Of a stretch of DNA of 64,000 nucleotides, positions 56,801 through 58,796 are shown in pieces. The DNA is from Roseiconus nitratireducens (lineage in GTDB: Bacteria > Planctomycetota > Planctomycetia > Pirellulales > Pirellulaceae). Made by a program: the position numbers and the translations under genes. Location: positions 62,001 through 126,000 of the forward strand of contig NZ_VWOX01000008.1 of NCBI RefSeq assembly GCF_008629675.1, in the 5' to 3' direction. The notes under the pieces were generated by a model. That model saw nothing but the letters and a program-made list of their open reading frames with translations, ran no database searches and was not told where the DNA came from. Every line of letters begins with the position of its first letter. The stretch's first letter is position 1.

Positions 56801-58315
56801 GGAAGCCCCCACCGATGATGACGCGATGTGTGCGTTCGGCCCCATTTTGACCACGGTGCCCGGAACGACCGTAAGCGTCGTGCCCGAACCATTCAGGTTG
56901 ATGTCACCGGTGACGTGCACCGGTAAGCCGCCGAAGTCCCAGGTGAAGTCCTGGTCAATCGAACGTGACCAATACTCGATGTGATCACCCGCCTGATTGT
57001 CTTCAGCCACCAGATTGAAATACGTCGCCCTTGCGACCCCGGCCTCTTCGATCGCAACATTCAGACTGTCGGTCACCGTCACGTTGACCAAGGACGGACT
57101 CCCGCCATCGATTTGAATGCCCTCCGATCCGCTATGCGAAACCAGCACGTCGGACAATTCGACGTGCCGTCCAGCGGTGCCGGGCGTCGACTCGGAAACC
57201 CAGAGACTTCCGTAATTACCGCTGCCTCCGAAATGCACTTCGACATGCGACAACACGGAGTCTCCGCTGTGGAGATAGATGGCGTTCCAGTCGTCAGGCT
57301 GCGGCGAAGTCGCCTCACCGTCGGAATTGGAATCGCCGCCGACGGAATCGTCGAACACCGATGTGAAGACAATCGGTTGATCCGCCGTGCCGGATGCGAG
57401 CAACGCACCGCGAGTGGTTCCCGATGCGCTTGACGAAACGTACCTGTTCGGCGCCATCTTGATCACGCTTCCCGGCGCAATCGTCAACGCGGTGTCCGCG
57501 CCATTGATCAAAATGTTTCCGACGACGTGCGCCGGCAAACCACCAAAATCCCAGGTGCGATCACTGGTAACCGTGGTCGCTTGAACTTCGACATGGTCGC
57601 CCTGGTTGTCGAACGCGGTGAGTGACGCGTACGTCGGATTCGCAGCGCTCAGTTGCGTGATCGCCGGACCCGAGCTTCCCACGATTTCAACGTTGCTCAA
57701 CGACGGGGTGCCGTTGACGATTTCGACTCCGTAGTCGTCGCTGTCCAAGATGGTCACGTGATCGAATCGACCTCCGTTGCCGCTCGGGGTCAGATCGATC
57801 GACTCCTGGATCCAAAGAGCGCCCTCAGCACCGCCGCCGGCATAGCGGATTTCCGCATGGCTCATCTCCCAGTCACCGCTGTAGGCGAACAATGCACGCC
57901 AATCACCGGCGGCGGCGGCCGTGGCTTCGGCAGTCAAGTCTTCCCCGACCGTGTCGTCGTTGACGCTGGTGAAAATCACCGGGTCCGCCTCGCTGCCAAC
58001 GACGTCGACCGATCCCGCAGCCGACATCCAGTGAGACGGATCGAATTTGACCACGGTTCCCGGTTCAATTCGAAGACTGACACCATCCGGGACAATCACG
58101 TCACCGGTGGCATGGATTGTCCCACTCCAAACATCGTCGGTGGTCAACGTCCCCGCGACCTCCCGTGCCAGCAGACGTCGATCTTCCAGCTTCTCCGCCA
58201 GGATCCTCCGGCGGTGGCGAATCCGATGAGATTGACGTTTTTCATTGCCAGCTTTGCGACGCGCCAAGCTTCCGCTTCGATTGGCAAGCCGCTCCAAAAT
58301 CGCTTTCGCCACCAT
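26822..58315 (-). CDS. Giant multi-domain exported protein, 10,497 residues
   Basis: A single uninterrupted frame. Residues 43-50 (LEDRRLLA) match the LEPR-XLL-like N-terminal motif of very large planctomycete proteins. Rough order after that: beta-helix-like array (51-1535); LamG-like domain (1565-1765); SbsA-type Ig domains (1765-2500) with a PA14-like insert (1930-2085); 13 CARDB domains (2506-4271); PPC (4272-4385); mixed beta region; NHL-like propeller (5115-5395); nine cadherin/He_PIG domains (5607-6480); RHS/YD-like block (6670-6960); dockerin-like pair (7045-7110); Big_2 domains; YVTN-type propeller (7770-8170); unassigned segment (8340-8970); further CARDB and PPC; metzincin-like domain (9910-10115, HEVGH at 10023-10027); dockerin (10324-10400); 100-residue tail. 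An adhesive or matrix-type surface protein with possible proteolytic activity is inferred. No strong ribosome site precedes the ATG. Confidence 0.93.
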   Translation of the reverse strand: MVAKAILERLANRSGSLARRKAGNEKRQSHRIRHRRRILAEKLEDRRLLAREVAGTLTTDDVWSGTIHATGDVIVPDGVSLRIEPGTVVKFDPSHWMSAAGSVDVVGSEADPVIFTSVNDDTVGEDLTAEATAAAAGDWRALFAYSGDWEMSHAEIRYAGGGAEGALWIQESIDLTPSGNGGRFDHVTILDSDDYGVEIVNGTPSLSNVEIVGSSGPAITQLSAANPTYASLTAFDNQGDHVEVQATTVTSDRTWDFGGLPAHVVGNILINGADTALTIAPGSVIKMAPNRYVSSSASGTTRGALLASGTADQPIVFTSVFDDSVGGDSNSDGEATSPQPDDWNAIYLHSGDSVLSHVEVHFGGSGNYGSLWVSESTPGTAGRHVELSDVLVSHSGSEGIQIDGGSPSLVNVTVTDSLNVAIEEAGVARATYFNLVAEDNQAGDHIEYWSRSIDQDFTWDFGGLPVHVTGDINLNGSGTTLTVVPGTVVKMGPNAHIASSSVGASRGALHAVGTAEQPIIFTSVKDDRFGGDSNADGDASLPSHGDWAGLYLYHGDSRLSHVEVHYGGSDNSGGISINQLTAGTDGAQITLSEVIVTHSQGEGIEIFAGQPVLSDVSILDSTNVAIEEGGLARARYSNITASGNAAGDHIRYNARVISEDVTWDFGGLVAHIAGDININGAGTTLTIVPGSIIKFENNHHLAASTSVINNRGALVAEGTPDQPIVFTSIHDDSVGGDTNANADATAPAPGNWAGLYLYHGDSRLTHVEVRYSGGDNSGGISIDARTPGTDGSETTLRNVLVLQSQGEGIEIFDGAPALVDVAIVGSTNVAIEERANARPTYTRISARDNQAGDHVQYNSRTITESTTWDFGGLPVHVDGDINLNGATTTLTVVPGTVAKMASNAHIGTSTTLASNRGALHAVGTVDQPIVFTSVHDDSVGGDSNANGSASSPSPDAWAGLYLYHDDSRLQNVEVRYGGSDNRGGVTIVSGTPGVPGSEIALVDVIIAQSGSEGIEIEGGNPALRNVSLVGNLGVAINQGFATNPDYDGVVAQNNAGGDHVAMTGGTVASDRVFDFGGLPVHVSSDINVNGAGTTLTIVPGSIIKLGNNVAIGTSTANVADRGAIVAEGTPDQPIVFTTIHDDSVGGDSGANGDATTPSRGSWAGLYLYHGDSRLSHVEVRYGGGDRAGAVGIDERTAGTNGSHATLSNVLVRDSRGEGIELYYGSPSINVVSIFDSEQEAIFEHGTARPTYSNLTAAGNDGGDHIGYGSRTFTSDATWDFGGLPIHTTGDININGAGTTLTVVPGTIVKMGINHAIGTNTADITDRGALVAEGTPTQPIIFTTIRDDSVGGDSNADGDATTPSPGDWAGLYLYHGDSRLTHVEVRYGGGDRLGGIGIDSRTAGTASSQIELSDVAVHGSFAEGIELFAGQVVIDGYLASGNLDSHLEVSSAGSAIVTSSDFIGGNEGIRVNNGGALVVTGSSFVGQSAFAVHHLGTDVGNALAGGNYWGDAAGPNDPSDADGVVNLNVAGTAVTDYVDYSNFLTAADRPLGPQVARIAKIAELPASLHHRYLAEGNGNDESGQRNGAVLGNTSFALGHDGGQAFLFDGVGDYVDLGQWAPAADWTVAAWVNPSSVPGAGRIGIAGGEASSRDWSIAVRDGNYGAHYKNGSFLDSGVAAVPGTWAHVAATLNGSELRVFIDGALRNSVDIGASYVPAADGVRLGSTTYNNAGFFDGRIDDVSIIDRGVSNADVIEIRDGQPIEMDSARDRFRIYFTQQVDAGSIQLSDFGYSGPSAANLESIHPVTDQIVDVTLDRTLDIGGDHAISVGPQIFNTGGIPMDQDQDGIAGEATEDVFVGTIFNDVTGPRVVTHDPSGTTSSVLEFVDLTFDEPVDPMTLTRGSVSLFDAASKALLDAYDPQSIIDGFTVRAIQSTDSLSNLDAAIRTSVFESLQARVADANEETINFGPSVGNYGSGHGVPLPESVTTDYLLDAAATITIPAAGKWTFAASSDDGYRLTIGSLSGQYAASRGFATDLHVFDFPAAGDYPIRMLMFQRSGGSAFELSAVQGEADEFDSALFKLVGAADGLTVKTNPVEPKSDIETQAITPLDETNRRFRVFFQRQIVDATYEVRVDPTVRDADGNLMDQNRDHVGGTPEDVFAASITVDRDPLAIVSQFPSGAISGALEQIDVIFNVPINQGSFSTADVRVQGPAGVVDVLGVRRLGDLTYRIDLDRSTADGEYRIQIGPGITDLAGERMNRDGDTVPGELEDRYEASLTLSGAGPFVESFAPTGTLVDTVDSVELTFSEPLNLSSFTPDDVTVTGPNGAIAITSISRISPRQFRLGFPSQSTGGDYTFAIGPDILDLGGVAMDQDGDGIAGESTQDVFVRGFRIDAGGPRVFRVSPSAPSQPFDYFEIEFDEPINPQTLSIADIELSGPQGVIPISQLVYRDVDLVRVRFATQTIPGDYVLLVGPEINDLVGNPMNQDGDAVFGEAAEDRFTGIITLASPDLVIESIDASGAFENGGMVQVSWVGRNDGTPLDATWSDRVVLSTDRFYGNADDLTLANVSVSESLATGQTYAASTQIDIPYGLSGNVYLFVAADTGDDVFEFASLNNANSETVHVDFVSSPVDLMAEAVTVPPGLGRGASYDVTYRVRNVGTATTENVQWVDRLYLSQDDILDGNDTAIGAFVRTGALGPGESYTTTQSISVPASVANGDYRVLVATDVGDNVDEPGGEGNNVFASATTTVTNLPLPDLVARSVSVNVGAGAVSGGSVTVEYTISNDGSSRLEGQWTDAIYFSLDTQLDVSDQKIAAWPEGGVLEVDDQYSRSRAVTLPDGIAVTGYLIVVPDDLDAIPEGDGEMLGKLASDPFAVSSYPYADLTVSEIDAPSLIVGSPVELPVTWTVSNVGQGVGRVNRWTDAIVLSRDAVIGNGDDIEVARFSHTGALPVSASYTRTERVTLPASSTGRFTLFVRTDVGDQVFELGTADNDVALANPLDVAPRTYSDLVVDSVIAPQNATGSETIDVTWTVSNLGIDATDRTSWPDRIYLADDASGLNGRVYLGQFSRLGALPSGGSYTRTAQVTIPRTADGQKYLVVETGGPYEFIFNDVNNRRVSDPIQLTGLPPLEYDLTVTSVVAPAAAEDTRSIEVSWTVENQGLDEIPGAWRDYVYLSPIDNPNQQIPLGAFDRIDPLPPGRSYTRSELVRLPGLLGGYRVSVQTDSRNRVSETNEANNIGSAQALTISAQPRPDLQIRELTGPDMVTAGTVIDVSFIVENLGARETPTGGSRWSDRVYLSLDGATLGGGDIPLRPIDGSSTYLDNGGKLGSGENYQTFATFTLPREVSGNAFLIVSTDDRNQVSEAANSSLGAENNNTLAIPISIDAVPVPPPDLVMSNVVAPLETFDDNTITVRYRVTNRGVGPTDPDYWRDEIWLARDVDRPNPARGDVRLKSISRYGNLDVDEFYENAAQVNLPAGIEGQFFITVWSNANDAVFENQFATNLNPDAPNDIDGNNFRATPITVLLTPPADLQVNDVVAPASAIGGEEVTISWRVENRGATVTDRGRWADGIYLSDDDVFDNTDTLVFALPHDGALDVGEEYEQAATFTLPPSASGSHFIVTTNLNPNLAITSQPSLLEEVEAILKRVESATGKPLLEVSLADLNQFSSNELRAILAGPTSQLETVFEGPFTDNNSRAAASAVTDAFIDLQVTSMSVDPGMQFSGEPVTLSYTVSNLGTSPTSSVTQRWQDLIYISQSPEFDYRAARRVATYDHDAIAYPLGVGGSYTANVEFPVPVGADGTYFIHVLTDLSVGRYGPYYASPSEGSFPNWPKTFLDSNWERRDKRNNVSEPLEIDIVYREADLGVSQLRVDSPVDSGGFTDVNFRVTNNGTRRTRTGFWNDVVYISTDPTLDPYDLPLAELRHDGGLGVGESYVVEASVQLPDNISGEFYFLVATDSVYTRSFNQHGGNVEPYPSSVGFPRIHQISEFGAVAEFADEIDNVSSIPVSVNLVQQPNLTVTDLIVPERLEAGLPIPISVELSNTGGGDVPERELPFTVQIYLSRDVSLDPRSDRLLEQIDYEDLILSGGAVTTEILPRMPAGLSGPYYVIARVDPMRSLRPYGNVQESNESDNRTVSADPILIELPPPADLVVESVSFDPVSVASDGRVTVTWTVRNASDDQVVRGIWDDAFYLSTDAEIGFGDRLLGRTGVDDPTPSRTLQPGEFYTGSLTVALPPVLPGPYSVVARTDVFDDIHEGSLRLNNDTVSAQTLNIVTPELLLDVPEVFTLGDSGAVVYSINVPPGETLEVTADATSASLELYAAFERVPSSSDFDGKFAGALSESQRLLVPRTRGGNYYILVRGRSAGDIRLRARLLPLHVASVSTDRLGDSAYATIDLGGADFDPLATVKLVRPQFDEHLPIDYEVVDATRIVATFDLTGAELGLYDLVVTNPDGQSAIVPHRVLIEAEMELDSDVGMGGPSLIGLGETGLYNVTAASLTNIDSPYVQWSIHVPRIKNPQQDLIPGEAIRVTGNLGIDFGRFDTGQNLDPVVNVNGVYVSEAFVIDLPTAAIASNTFLVEIYPELPRLLEEDPDFLKSLRPDELQALSFDFYVHSSVTPMSAEDYIAFQSEVAQAARQTLLDTADLRSDLRSAILDEASWVDSYLLALRDSGLLRQQDVPPELVIDRQIVGALPGIYTALAEGAFRDAFSAVRSSGSFVDEETLAQDLVALVRGIVGETPDAFGGGEIPAEDVFDLGSRLATRQVAFRVRAGFPEVVGILPVDSPDLQQFFVGTAGSSQTVAIDGPSGQSDANFLPADTPLPFSVTVDQPISAGESVNELRIVQSIDPALDIRTFQLSDLRVGDLQIDIPGARAAFSGEFDFSADGFTLQVTAGVDATTRTAVWLLRAVDPATGLPVQDPSVGFLRPGQTATVGYWLLAEREIPTGTQTSALARVFVNQADPVETALYAATLDTVPPTTTLVTTPLAGDRYRVEWSATDDPGGSGVADSSVYVSRDGGAYLAIQRRTFDRSLIFQADPGEIVRFIVVSSDLAGNVESAPSGVFLPAYNPNINLGTPPEFSGTNENPLPPDSVPSDEPGSLVFQQLRDQIPNPSVPLRASRFATAYEPFVAAALVTGFADSGAGIGPMGVLVDPSGESIWVTGGAGRNVLSQFPTTGGDLSDAIRTFTLSTPIYDLVMDSRGTLWATTGGGPLISIDPATGAVSDGGLRAAKTITATLGLEISPDGDQLYVATHDGISILDLITGTVAPFTGVRVDGMRFDDNGDLWATQWPQNDPQDGGGNVLRFNERGIVVERIAVETPPEDIVFGPADSPLAGLMIVSTESSIYGEAGDLIAIDLQSRQQTPLAVDGARGEFLAVHPDGTLYLSQSGQIDTLAPTAVPLVIASTPVDGGAGSPQSRRASITFNVDMVTGKGGVDDVTTYRLIDTQNGQTIPVGAANYDVARRRVTLLHAPLAAGRYELSIVGDPQSVNGDPLGASFAAEFDVLIDVTADAQIAISRTQLNRKDGTVLFEATVTNRSATALVDDIRLSLDGITDADGVRLINSAPGDAETVVIELGGEMLPVGQSVTRTITVANPLNEDLEFRNRLSATAVPNQRPSFDSSPPTSIALGQTFSYDVIATDPDGPAPAIVLIDGPEGAAIQPGTNRLRFQTDSAAESESFRVRAIDALGGFTEQVFELQVVGGNQRPVIVSLDDIRLVEGESLAVPIAAYDPEGAPVTLSLQNLPPGAFFDAQRSTLFWQTTAESAGRYRDVTVTADDGISLATASVDIVVINQNQPPVVSKLVDREVREGDSLSFSISAFDPDSDGLTFGAVALPKGASIHPVTGRFSWTPRYDQNGSYGLTIAVSDGESTASMPLAIEVTNVNGPVAIAPTARRVVYEGQPLEIFIDAVDPDNPFAPPIAAPDGTFDLGSYDAPPIHFAFGNFPNDAEFIAEAQLIRWQPSFQAAGRYEISVTVTDDGDGNMAATTATSIIVIDVLDQNAPPVVAPIPSQSVSGGAVLSIPISATDTDGNSIRLTAGLADPVVGQLSPLPAFMTFVDNGDGTGRLEASPEIVHRGDYAVAVTATDDGNGNADNLASGAYTFNLSVEAVNAPPIIDPIPALVAVVDRPFTYAINVEDLDQDPIALEATGLPGGVTLIPSPRYGEAILGFTPTADQVGTYQITVSAFDSGNGVSGEGLTDTLTFDLVVRENNQAPTIVPSSIPTVAEGDTLIATLVATDADGDVPHFVATGLPPGAEVDPISGVLRWKTGFEDAGNYPFTITASDGADSQSATMMFQVTPTNRAPLLTKVPPIAALEGRELLVSFGAADPDGDSLVVIAEGLPDGAALVLEDGGLATLRWQVGFGDAGSYDVTIRATDPSGLVATTPVQITVSEINRAPKVVPTGGRVAVVGETTNIAIVASDADGDPLTFSPRNLPAGATFGPTGVFSWTPTSLDIGEYNVLVDVGDGTDSVLESLRVVVAPDPIPPTVRVEMTPSFPALPGQVVALQPVGSGVAPIESFSVLVDGTELPLDTLGRGFFTPPHPGRYEVVAEATDVQGRTTVITTAVLVRDPTDNVPPQVSINLVAAATIVSSQSVSIDVHDRNLDSWALTLKNLRDGTTRSIGSGVSTGQSLDGGVIPASQLSAGVYELTLSAADISGRRSRTSKRIQVLPDSHDGIYAFDAIDRLLDFGDIQVPLLLRYRSSDGALGEDFGEGWSWPMLNAAPISLTAAPVGGETETLREGSLLHLIAPDGSDLVYEFRPTQVAGTGGDGAVFLPRWVQAEGTGWTLQTAPMVLQQADGAYYDVAAGLPFSTENFGGGGSAIRLTDGSGQTYHYAADGGLTGISNGTDHIDWFGGEAVSDDGSRLTIRRDDSGRITSLLGIDSVATNLRYDALGHLAALGDGAIRTVFEYEGKLTRILSEQSGQSQLVRYDTSGALESTRSVSAFLGGLRSALLSAESGDLGAGESDAVAWFLTAEELATSNSGVVLVGVAIAGSGGLDPSPPVGLGTAGQQLQQRSGFASSLFAIGSENSFVVELAGLDSTGGYAIDVYLAGDLDDDGDVDATDIATMGGQLGRVPGDPGYRVAADVNRDGVIDQTDVQLQQANFGFVADAPPEVFHQAVVTLPSVPIEIDLRGLVNDPEGSPLDYQILSVSGGTAQLLANGSTVWFDPDDGSGGVIQYTAQDLLGRSNVGEITISVDSREVTELSIRSGDISIAVGDASSVEVVAILEDGTEFDLPATSVFYDVSGAFAVVTPNGAVGGLEVGTGFLAATAFGITAATSLRVGVSDALTTFDIYPTRYALELGQTRQFFVRERLPDGSVADRAADPDTHYVVADPTIGSINSDGLFTPSAAGTTQVTVIRNGVSLVAQILVDTPSLGPTIVDQAGGLVATDDGQIIVGVGPNVFSEATAVAVTEVGAGEFFDEAPEGFGMSLGFRLELDGNDPAAGLSLSTPAAPGTDPGDSMFLFRESQFYNLETQSFETAWQLIDSMVVGEDGRAYSTSPPNPAINATGLFLVSAGLGSGTIAGAAIGITTALGLSESRGRYVEVEPASGRPFYAVPGLIGDIFLPIPAPDYSVSIRSFDSPLSFETTVFGAPYSPGSVSSQVIETNPPAASSRQAVVDSISYDFAAVSDNVYAPVLTLRGERFEQVAERNRVVFLDDRLDESDPGSLGNRLGTILSASETELRVIPPAGIAVGGASIRVDASRSVLLPVPGGDMVIVNEVVKGQATLVELDSPYFGAVANTQSDTVSILDVQFSGRVPENRRIDFAAYNRELIELNVTQERREQRQGGVVVPPIVESTTLLNPIVAQIPVGKNPSDVAITPDGRLAFVANTGDGTISVIDLLTLQEVDNDPNAPGLQRISPAVQLSTGQTLSSFRPYYIAIHPVLPLGIATDRSGANIAWFNTDTTKPDSRYVEQSLDPEDSLLARIGGAGPIRALTDAEFSEDGRYLVINTPGESSWAGADFGAPVGGSIIIDLGNDYVREFQVFGLPRFESEDVNIVQTDPKPFGIENIGAATFAIAARGGESVQYVDARRATVSKRVPTELRPNEGVLPPDVNFSIGGRDAAFRFIQQSLFSIDSPEDFTMAPPLGEPIPIAGTGKVIHELAFVLMNQTYNGPQAIASSPEFGGGGNIGILANPKSSEPFFVGATQKVPYSWPDQIEMGSDNNTILATFKGVHQVLVYDYGILLAGLRILAGSNPGALVQPVQPMETLIEGILRNPTDARNSTLGAAGNEAARDRLLEEFTIQEVRLSTGNFLRGSIPTGKLPSGLDGGPTQPADLIAQHVNQTDAIDDLLDGIQIHYTIRGEEAKPFQITLVASDDDQFDVSGPSGMLPDVVIETFFINDSSRLSPTDHTIRLAIPHASLEQLDQRPFFVIHIDSSDTNDEERSESNNFASFKPTLVDLVAEYDGNEDPLVFGQYIEDVVFIQTFTLNTSRIRGRVDYAKLFVTPHGLSLEEAGAAARETPFERLGTSVFEAKLADLAFLEDPTLHVLIGTADGNETSFEYSVETIPLPPWLQENDKVRTKVSFDVLIDKYVISRHEEFYGDSFQMPANVPIFNSESIGFSTGVATAFAFDLKGVSSEWRSGPYMSTTLFDFLPDYLSSKFGDIDLMVPMDVDQQLSGKVFNFINTLFLSQISVGQYQGSSSAPSPTRADTNLYKSAGQTLRVNLTRSTDPGTGTGFFDTDPQLNQSIENIISDGKAVFNHEVNSALKLGEEVVRTVSPGVGGTAVDYTKDLFSRTRSPDDSRIKKTVQGIRDFAESDRGKQFGAHYLRTGPLKGPVGFLDGLTGASGEKLKYGKIKPKTQFKVTPFETNSDLTLKDVGGMAVNIEVPITLTGEVSKTIAGGFWGPIPVTADLVGSVAAVVKPNVEFAYSVLNGMPQLQSPKFALDLEFQISGGLVGSLAFGAATLGADLQAQLAGRLFESGENVQLPPVSLAIGATGTLIVLNRPFNLINVPIVQASNILDTESYKFVLLDKVRSALGIALTSEPGNEGERQTLATSGWADPFVDTSDDHDGTYSPDDATEPAYRADQLALTAIEETFNYIGSSASPIHYQGSIDPNAVDSIDSLDLVRFHQVAEATDEHSVVFRPESGQIDWAISLLGVNDLVLATVQGQGELTIPLAGIEAGSFGIVIHGNAEDPKTPVDNGGFELEVTGPDSLGPDLIVDLHDIESFVYTDQKTIITYTVTNAGDQPTAETIARTVMSRDAQIDLSDAMLAPVATIPALAPGERHTVTVVGEVGSKSLDSFAVGVIVDPYRRVPQTNRDNDTTFKTIEVGLLPDPLEPNDSITGSVHLLKPNPNSVVSDLNISRAGDDDFYRFYHDGEFESLVATGFDGVAPTIQLIDDAGDVIRRAFPTTSRGVPETALSLEGIPANEYTIHLYGDRAGEYELKFVGGRKSTAPILSLTPPARGVPVYPEIDYPMPIQVLNFGSDAEAIKATVTISVDGQSVSQQQQDLGPVKGATVLETQLAIEIPQEIANQFADIEIELVATGANGAQHTVVETFYVAVLPKADALEQRERLNQLNDLGRLTSPGELSGVSISSPLDFDLFAFNLPSDPDAGTSISVVGNQVDLLFVDLIDASGTIVDRLTSGPDRFIDLSGRPAGDYLLQISTSPNRLKDSVDDSFAGVNYRIRWDARSSIGPNLIANPPGLSQELYASGDPVSSFVRVNNSGEADAGATQMIVHVSSVEEAGSDRLDITVDVPAIAAGDYAEVPVDFFIPENFPGGIYQISATVDSASLLGETAESDNLSAATRFYIAPAADAFEPNDAVVTAESVPMDQSVVNYSGLTMSGDDIDVFKIDLFALGTSRDSVEIAYDFDEGDLELVLFDSDEFLVRSSASTRDGKALSLAALPAGEYFVAVLGATRLAYSTGYDLEIRRQFVAGTGLQSSPESTAESIPVPASTPATAELTQATLDQMLAAAVGRFDVSFDIPEITIQTRDLPIGYLGTADITAWSDDGVPVAGTITVDIDADGHGWFVDETPDEDSEFTRVYNDGQALGRPGESRYDLLTLLMHEVGHLSGFTDNFAGFASLIDFDSGNATISTSEGPIRLQNDLDHVATGDRPFDLLNPVLRPGLRKVPSRIDLEILRAAHDAHATGMVGGELLPLSANQGFVAITSGASTTIAAGLSAGITNQDFQVGDATDSGFGWRTVGDVTINDGVATIHETVGLIGDLSQTFIVPHGATSIEFTLGGINLDIANGLHPSEAFEVALLTSEFASIDQAADGLTGGDFLLNVQADGTVYFSSRVSIEGVSSGQIIDLSQPIDVTISLPADLSRQTTTLAFDLIGFGDDNSQVKISNLNLDAGLPASWQNPVNRFDVNDSGTVSPLDALVVINQLGNPTVHVAETGLLYNITSTVRPPFYFDVNGDGVVSPIDALQVINRLAALAELEGEMMTTQFSSGTPSSVTGNLDSPRSPHSVLPLSDSSSDQKTSWLVPADASPEDLNDIWSDQLASAHVRSDIVRSRVRLFEANDEAIRELAGGERKLF
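27116..27346 (-). other. C-terminal dockerin type I repeat pair
   Basis: Residues 10324-10400 carry two calcium loops, FDVNDSGTVSPLDALVVINQ and FDVNGDGVVSPIDALQVINR, the hallmark of dockerin. No cohesin gene is seen in the window. Dockerins are common at the ends of large planctomycete proteins, where partners are mostly unknown. Confidence 0.85.
27971..28588 (-). other. Metzincin-like domain inside the giant protein
   Basis: Residues about 9910-10115 contain LLMHEVGHLSGFTD, a full HExxHxxGxxD zinc motif (H10023, E10024, H10027, D10033). The expected Met-turn position 50 residues later reads FDLLNPVLRPG, with Leu10077 where Met is usual. A long strand region with VDIDADGHGWFVDETP precedes the helix. 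Catalysis is possible, as all zinc ligands and the general base are present. Confidence 0.7.
38876..41497 (-). repeat. Nine tandem cadherin/He_PIG-type Ig domains
   Basis: Residues about 5607-6480 of the giant protein hold nine units of about 95 residues, each starting with 'N.AP.I' or 'NQ.PV' and containing 'V.EGDSLSF...A.DPDGD.LTF', 'LP.GA.....G...W' and 'Y..T....DG'. The acidic DPDGD motifs suggest calcium-dependent rigidity, as in cadherin-like repeats. Confidence 0.8.
45503..50800 (-). repeat. Thirteen tandem CARDB-type domains
   Basis: Within the giant gene, residues 2506-4271 form 13 units of roughly 110-180 residues, each opening with 'DL.V..V..P' and containing 'V.W.V.N.G', 'W.D..YLS.D', 'G..Y' and a closing 'V.E....NN'. 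CARDB (cell adhesion related domain in bacteria) units are Ig-like beta-sandwiches found in surface proteins. Confidence 0.8.
53867..57577 (-). repeat. Six tandem 612-615-bp coding repeats (beta-helix-like array)
   Basis: Within the giant gene the segment 'WDFGGLP.H' (F-DFGG in one copy) recurs at residues 255, 459, 663, 868, 1073 and 1278, a period of 204, 204, 205, 205 and 205 residues. Each unit runs through 'GTTLTVVPGT.VKM', 'QPI.FTS..DDSVGGDSN', 'GDWAGLYLYHGDSRL.HVEVRYGG' and 'GEGIE.F'. A divergent unit precedes the first. Short beta-strand turns suggest a parallel beta-helix; repeats have diverged at the DNA level, so they are old or under selection. Confidence 0.85.
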
Positions 58316-58796
58316 GACTCACTCAGACTGATGATCGGACGTCGTGACGCGTCCGGAAGAAGTCTCTGTGCTCTCCACAGAAACGCCGGAAGTAGGCCGA
58401 ATCCACCCTGCGGCACATGATATTCACCGGCCGCCAGGATGGTGTGCAAATTAGCACTACCTGGGCGATTATTTCACACAGGGCCCCCCCTCCGAGATCA
58501 CGCCTGAGACACAAGCCCTGAGACACAAGCCCTGAGACACAAGCCCTGAGACACAAGCCCTGAGACACAAGCCCTGAGACACAAGCTTCGTGCAGACGCT
58601 CGAACACGAGCCACCCTTGTTTTGTCGCAGCATCCGAACTTGGTCGAAAAGGTCCGTCCCGCCCAAAGCTGCCGTCGCCACAGCGCGGGGACCCACGTTT
58701 TGTCGAACGACGCTACATTAGAGTGGCGTTCGAGTTTTCCCGGCTCTGTCACCGGGCGCCATTCAGGATCTTGGAACATCCGGGGGGATCTGATCC
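58316..58796. other. Intergenic stretch upstream of the giant gene
   Basis: This 481-base gap lies between the divergent starts of the giant gene and the TfoX-domain gene, so it should contain both promoters. Apart from the 14-bp tandem repeat at 58504-58587 I see no recognisable element. Confidence 0.5.
58504..58587. repeat. Six-copy 14-bp tandem repeat
   Basis: CTGAGACACAAGCC repeats six times head to tail; only the last base of the last copy differs. There are no spacers, so it is a minisatellite and not a CRISPR array. It sits 189-272 bases upstream of the giant gene's start codon. The unit length is not a multiple of three, and it lies outside any supported gene. Such perfect repeats gain and lose copies by slippage. 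Confidence 0.95.

Noticed and set aside
58504..58587. CRISPR array
   Set aside because: Units are 14 bp with no spacers and there are no cas genes, so it is a simple tandem repeat.
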